Assembly: GCF_026625985.1 (NCBI RefSeq)
Contig: NZ_CP113116.1
Location: 2,356,001-2,420,000, forward strand
Direction of reading: 5' to 3'
DNA length: 64,000 nucleotides
DNA from: Mycobacterium sp. Aquia_213
GTDB taxonomy: Bacteria > Actinomycetota > Actinomycetes > Mycobacteriales > Mycobacteriaceae
The notes beneath the pieces are model-generated. The model was not told where the DNA came from. It did not search any database and saw only the letters and a list, made by a program, of their open reading frames with translations. This document shows positions 61,935 through 64,000 of this stretch, one piece after another (positions within the stretch are counted from its first letter, which is position 1; each line of letters begins with the position of its first letter). The translations under genes were made by a program, and so were the position numbers.

Positions 61935-63185
61935 CTAGTGCGGCGGTTCGATCGGCAGCGGGGGTCCGCCATAGGGCGTGGGAATCGTGAAGCGGCCCTT
62001 CGGTGTTGGATCGGTTCTGCGACCCAGGTCCGCTCCCAGCGGCGGGCCGGCCGTGTCGTCGCCGCCCGGGCGCGGCGCGTTCTTGGCCCCGCGGATCGAC
62101 ACGGCGGGGTCGGTGTCGCGGCAATAGGTGTACATGAACGGCTCGTAGTAGTCCGCGGCCGACGGCGGATGCGCGGGCGTCCCGTAGTCGCACACGTAGC
62201 GGGGGTAGAGGTCGGCGATCGCCCAGACTCCGTGGTCGTGAAAGGCGCTGGACACCGCATCGAGCACCGAGCCCCGGTAGTCGGGGAACAGCGCGTTGAG
62301 CGCCGGCACCCGCTGGTAGAGCAACTGCGACATGGTGGCCATGCTGCCCAGCAACTGCACCATCGTGTCGGAGTTGTCGGAGAACAAATTGTCGACCGCC
62401 GACAGGGTGCGCGGCGTCTGTGCCGTCAGCCTCCGGTAGCCGGCTTGCATTCGAGCGACCCCGGTCAGCGTGCGGTTGAGTTCGGTTGCGGTGGCGGCCA
62501 ATCCGGCGTTCTTATCGCTCGCCAGGGTGAGCACCACCCGGCTGGCCTTGATGATGCTGGTCGTTTGGGGCAGCACCGAATCGAGCGTCGACAGCAGGAA
62601 GGTGCCGCCGTCGACGATGGCGGCCAGTTTCGCCGGGCCCTGGATGCTCAGGCTCAGTTCTTTCTTGATCAGCTCGACTTTGCGCGGGTCGACCTGGGCC
62701 AGCAGTCCGTCGGCGTCACCGAGCAACCGCGCCAGACTCACCGGAACGCTTGCGTGGGCCAACGTGATCAGGCTGCCGTCGTGGAGATACGGCCCGGCAT
62801 CGGATTCGGCTTGGAAGTCGATGTACTGCTCGCCGGCCGGTGATAACGCCGACACGTGCACGACGCTGTTGGCCGGGACCCGCACCTTCGACGTGATGCT
62901 GGCGATGGCGTTGACCCCGGTGTCGGTGATCTGCAATGACTCGACGCGGCCAATCCGCACACCGCGCAGTGCGACATCCTGATTGGGCAGCAGGCCACCG
63001 GATTCCGGCAACTGCACGGTGACCCGGTAGGACGACGCCAGCGGTGCTACCCGCAATGCCCCAATCAGCAGGTAAGCGGTTCCGACCACCAGGGTGAGCA
63101 CCAATCCGGCCACCGACAGCCAGACCTGTTGGCGGTGTGCGGCCCGCACCACGCGGACCACGACGTTGGCGACTTCGGCGATCAC
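61935..63185 (-). CDS. Mce family protein, last of the operon (MceF-like)
   Basis: This 416-residue protein starts at GTG 63185, which overlaps the previous gene's stop (GTGA). An N-terminal anchor (about 22-45, VWLSVAGLVLTLVVGTAYLLIGAL) is followed by the MlaD/Mce domain (about 55-135; YRVTVQLPESGGLLPNQDVALRGVRIGRVESL), a helical region that should form the shuttle tube, and a Cys-containing beta tail ending in a Pro-rich tip. Mce proteins import lipids or sterols with a YrbE permease. Position next to Mce-associated genes indicates the terminal (F) slot. The operon's lipid is unknown. Confidence 0.88.
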   Translation of the reverse strand: MIAEVANVVVRVVRAAHRQQVWLSVAGLVLTLVVGTAYLLIGALRVAPLASSYRVTVQLPESGGLLPNQDVALRGVRIGRVESLQITDTGVNAIASITSKVRVPANSVVHVSALSPAGEQYIDFQAESDAGPYLHDGSLITLAHASVPVSLARLLGDADGLLAQVDPRKVELIKKELSLSIQGPAKLAAIVDGGTFLLSTLDSVLPQTTSIIKASRVVLTLASDKNAGLAATATELNRTLTGVARMQAGYRRLTAQTPRTLSAVDNLFSDNSDTMVQLLGSMATMSQLLYQRVPALNALFPDYRGSVLDAVSSAFHDHGVWAIADLYPRYVCDYGTPAHPPSAADYYEPFMYTYCRDTDPAVSIRGAKNAPRPGGDDTAGPPLGADLGRRTDPTPKGRFTIPTPYGGPPLPIEPPH

Positions 63186-64000
63186 GGCGGCGGTCCCGGT
63201 GGCGGCGGCCCGGGCGCCGGCGGGGGAGGACCGGGGGCGATGTCGATTTGGCCAGGGATATTCGGGTCTGGCATGACAGGAACCTGCGGTGAGTTCGGAC
63301 CCCGGCCGACCACGCGTTCTTGCAGACGCCACAGGGTGTACTTCAGGGTGCCGACGAGCAGGTTCATGTTGTAGTGGTGTGGTCCGTGCAGCCCGATGTC
63401 GCCGGGATAGCCGATGTCGGGCAGCGATCCGAGGATCAGTTTGTCGACGCCTACGTGCACCGAGATCGCGCTTCCCGAGGTCGATTTGACCATCGGGGGG
63501 ATCATCCGGTTGATTGCGTAAAAGCTGGTATCCGGGCTGACCGCAACGTCGTTGGCGGCCCCGGCGATCGTGTTCAGGTCGCGGATGATGCTGCGGCCGC
63601 TGGTGTCGGTGCCGCCGATCGACGGGAACCTGGACAGCAACCGTGAGGTGTCGCCCACCTGCACGGCCAGGTTGGACAGCTCGGCGGTGTTGTCGGCCAG
63701 GGCCGCGGTGGCGGGTCTGGCCGCGGTCATCAGGTCGGTGATGGCCCCGTCTTTGGCATCGAGTTGCTCTGCCAGACGCGACAACTGGGTCAACGCGCTC
63801 GAGATCTGGTCGGACCTGGTGTCGAGCGTGCCGACCAGTTGGTTGGACTTGCGGATCAGCTCTCCGAACGCCTGGCCCTGGTCGCCGGTGGCCTTACCGA
63901 AACCGTTGATGATGTTGGTGAAGTTACGTACGGCTCCGCCGTTCACCAGAATCGCGGCCGAGCTGAGCACCGATTCGACCGTCGCTGCGGCCGCCGTCGA
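63182..64000 (-). CDS. Mce family protein, penultimate gene (MceE-like), 5' end outside the window
   Basis: The frame is open to the window edge; about 272 C-terminal residues are seen, so the signal or lipobox and most of the Mce domain are missing. The visible part is the helical tube region (NIINGFGKATGDQGQAFGEL, SDQISSALTQLSRLAEQLDA) and the conserved RIIRDLNTIAGAANDV-like and GYPGDIGLHGPHHYNMNLL segments of mycobacterial MceE/LprK-type proteins. A Pro-rich tail (PGPPPPAPGPPPPGPPP) ends it. Its stop overlaps the MceF-like start, as is usual in mce operons. Confidence 0.85.
   Translation of the reverse strand, partial: STAAAATVESVLSSAAILVNGGAVRNFTNIINGFGKATGDQGQAFGELIRKSNQLVGTLDTRSDQISSALTQLSRLAEQLDAKDGAITDLMTAARPATAALADNTAELSNLAVQVGDTSRLLSRFPSIGGTDTSGRSIIRDLNTIAGAANDVAVSPDTSFYAINRMIPPMVKSTSGSAISVHVGVDKLILGSLPDIGYPGDIGLHGPHHYNMNLLVGTLKYTLWRLQERVVGRGPNSPQVPVMPDPNIPGQIDIAPGPPPPAPGPPPPGPPP

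Overview
The window is mycobacterial chromosome. It is GC-rich, carries a PPE protein, mycothiol (mshC) and lipoarabinomannan (mptA) genes and an mce operon end, and contains the complete murein/division (dcw) cluster in the order known from M. tuberculosis (Rv2176 down to Rv2124c, read here left to right). Protein sequences (FtsZ, Wag31, YggT, PknL, MurD) are close to M. tuberculosis but not identical, so this is another Mycobacterium species. The sequence alone does not let me name it. All comparisons with M. tuberculosis are from memory of those proteins, not from a database search.

Layout. 1-4.95 kb is accessory: a partial FAD oxidoreductase, an orphan PPE protein with an unusual beta-rich C-terminus, a tiny lipoprotein ORF, and an O-methyltransferase/TetR pair that share a palindrome. 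4.95-12.5 kb is the conserved pknL - Rv2175c - mptA - idsA2 - MTHFR-like - lppM - GNAT - DUF3040 block, with several tail-to-tail gene pairs whose stop codons overlap. 12.5-17.8 kb holds mraZ, rsmH, an FtsL-like gene and pbpB, preceded by two arrays of MraZ-type TGGGG boxes. 17.85-20.9 kb is an accessory islet (MerR, SnoaL-like, FAD monooxygenase, TetR) inserted between pbpB and murE. 21.0-33.4 kb is the tightly coupled murE-murF-murX-murD-ftsW-murG-murC-ftsQ run, then ftsZ. 33.4-37.6 kb is pgeF, a YggS-like gene, sepF, yggT, wag31 and a small membrane protein.

37.6-55.3 kb mixes metabolism and envelope genes: a phosphoribosyltransferase, a frameshifted flavoprotein disulfide reductase, tRNA-Leu(GAG), an M20 peptidase, a PEBP-like protein, a hydrolase, a DUF222/HNH protein, pyrD, lppL, uppP, a phosphatase, cysQ, mshC, an SDR, ansP1 and a PAC2 protein. 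55.3-59.3 kb is metH. It occupies the usual metH position but encodes an E. coli-type enzyme unlike the M. tuberculosis one. Its leader fits an S-adenosylhomocysteine (SAH) riboswitch followed by a hairpin that hides the ribosome binding site. 59.4-64 kb has a TIGR00027-type methyltransferase, an MPT64-like secreted protein, and the end of an mce operon that runs off the window.

Together the core makes and polymerises lipid II (MurE/F/X/D/G/C, UppP, FtsW, PbpB), places the septum (FtsZ, FtsQ, SepF, FtsL-like) and directs polar growth (Wag31), with PknL and MraZ as regulators. The most interesting signals are the metH riboswitch and gene replacement, the double MraZ-box arrangement, the shared TetR palindromes, a Wag31 without the Thr73 phosphosite, and a split sepF leader.
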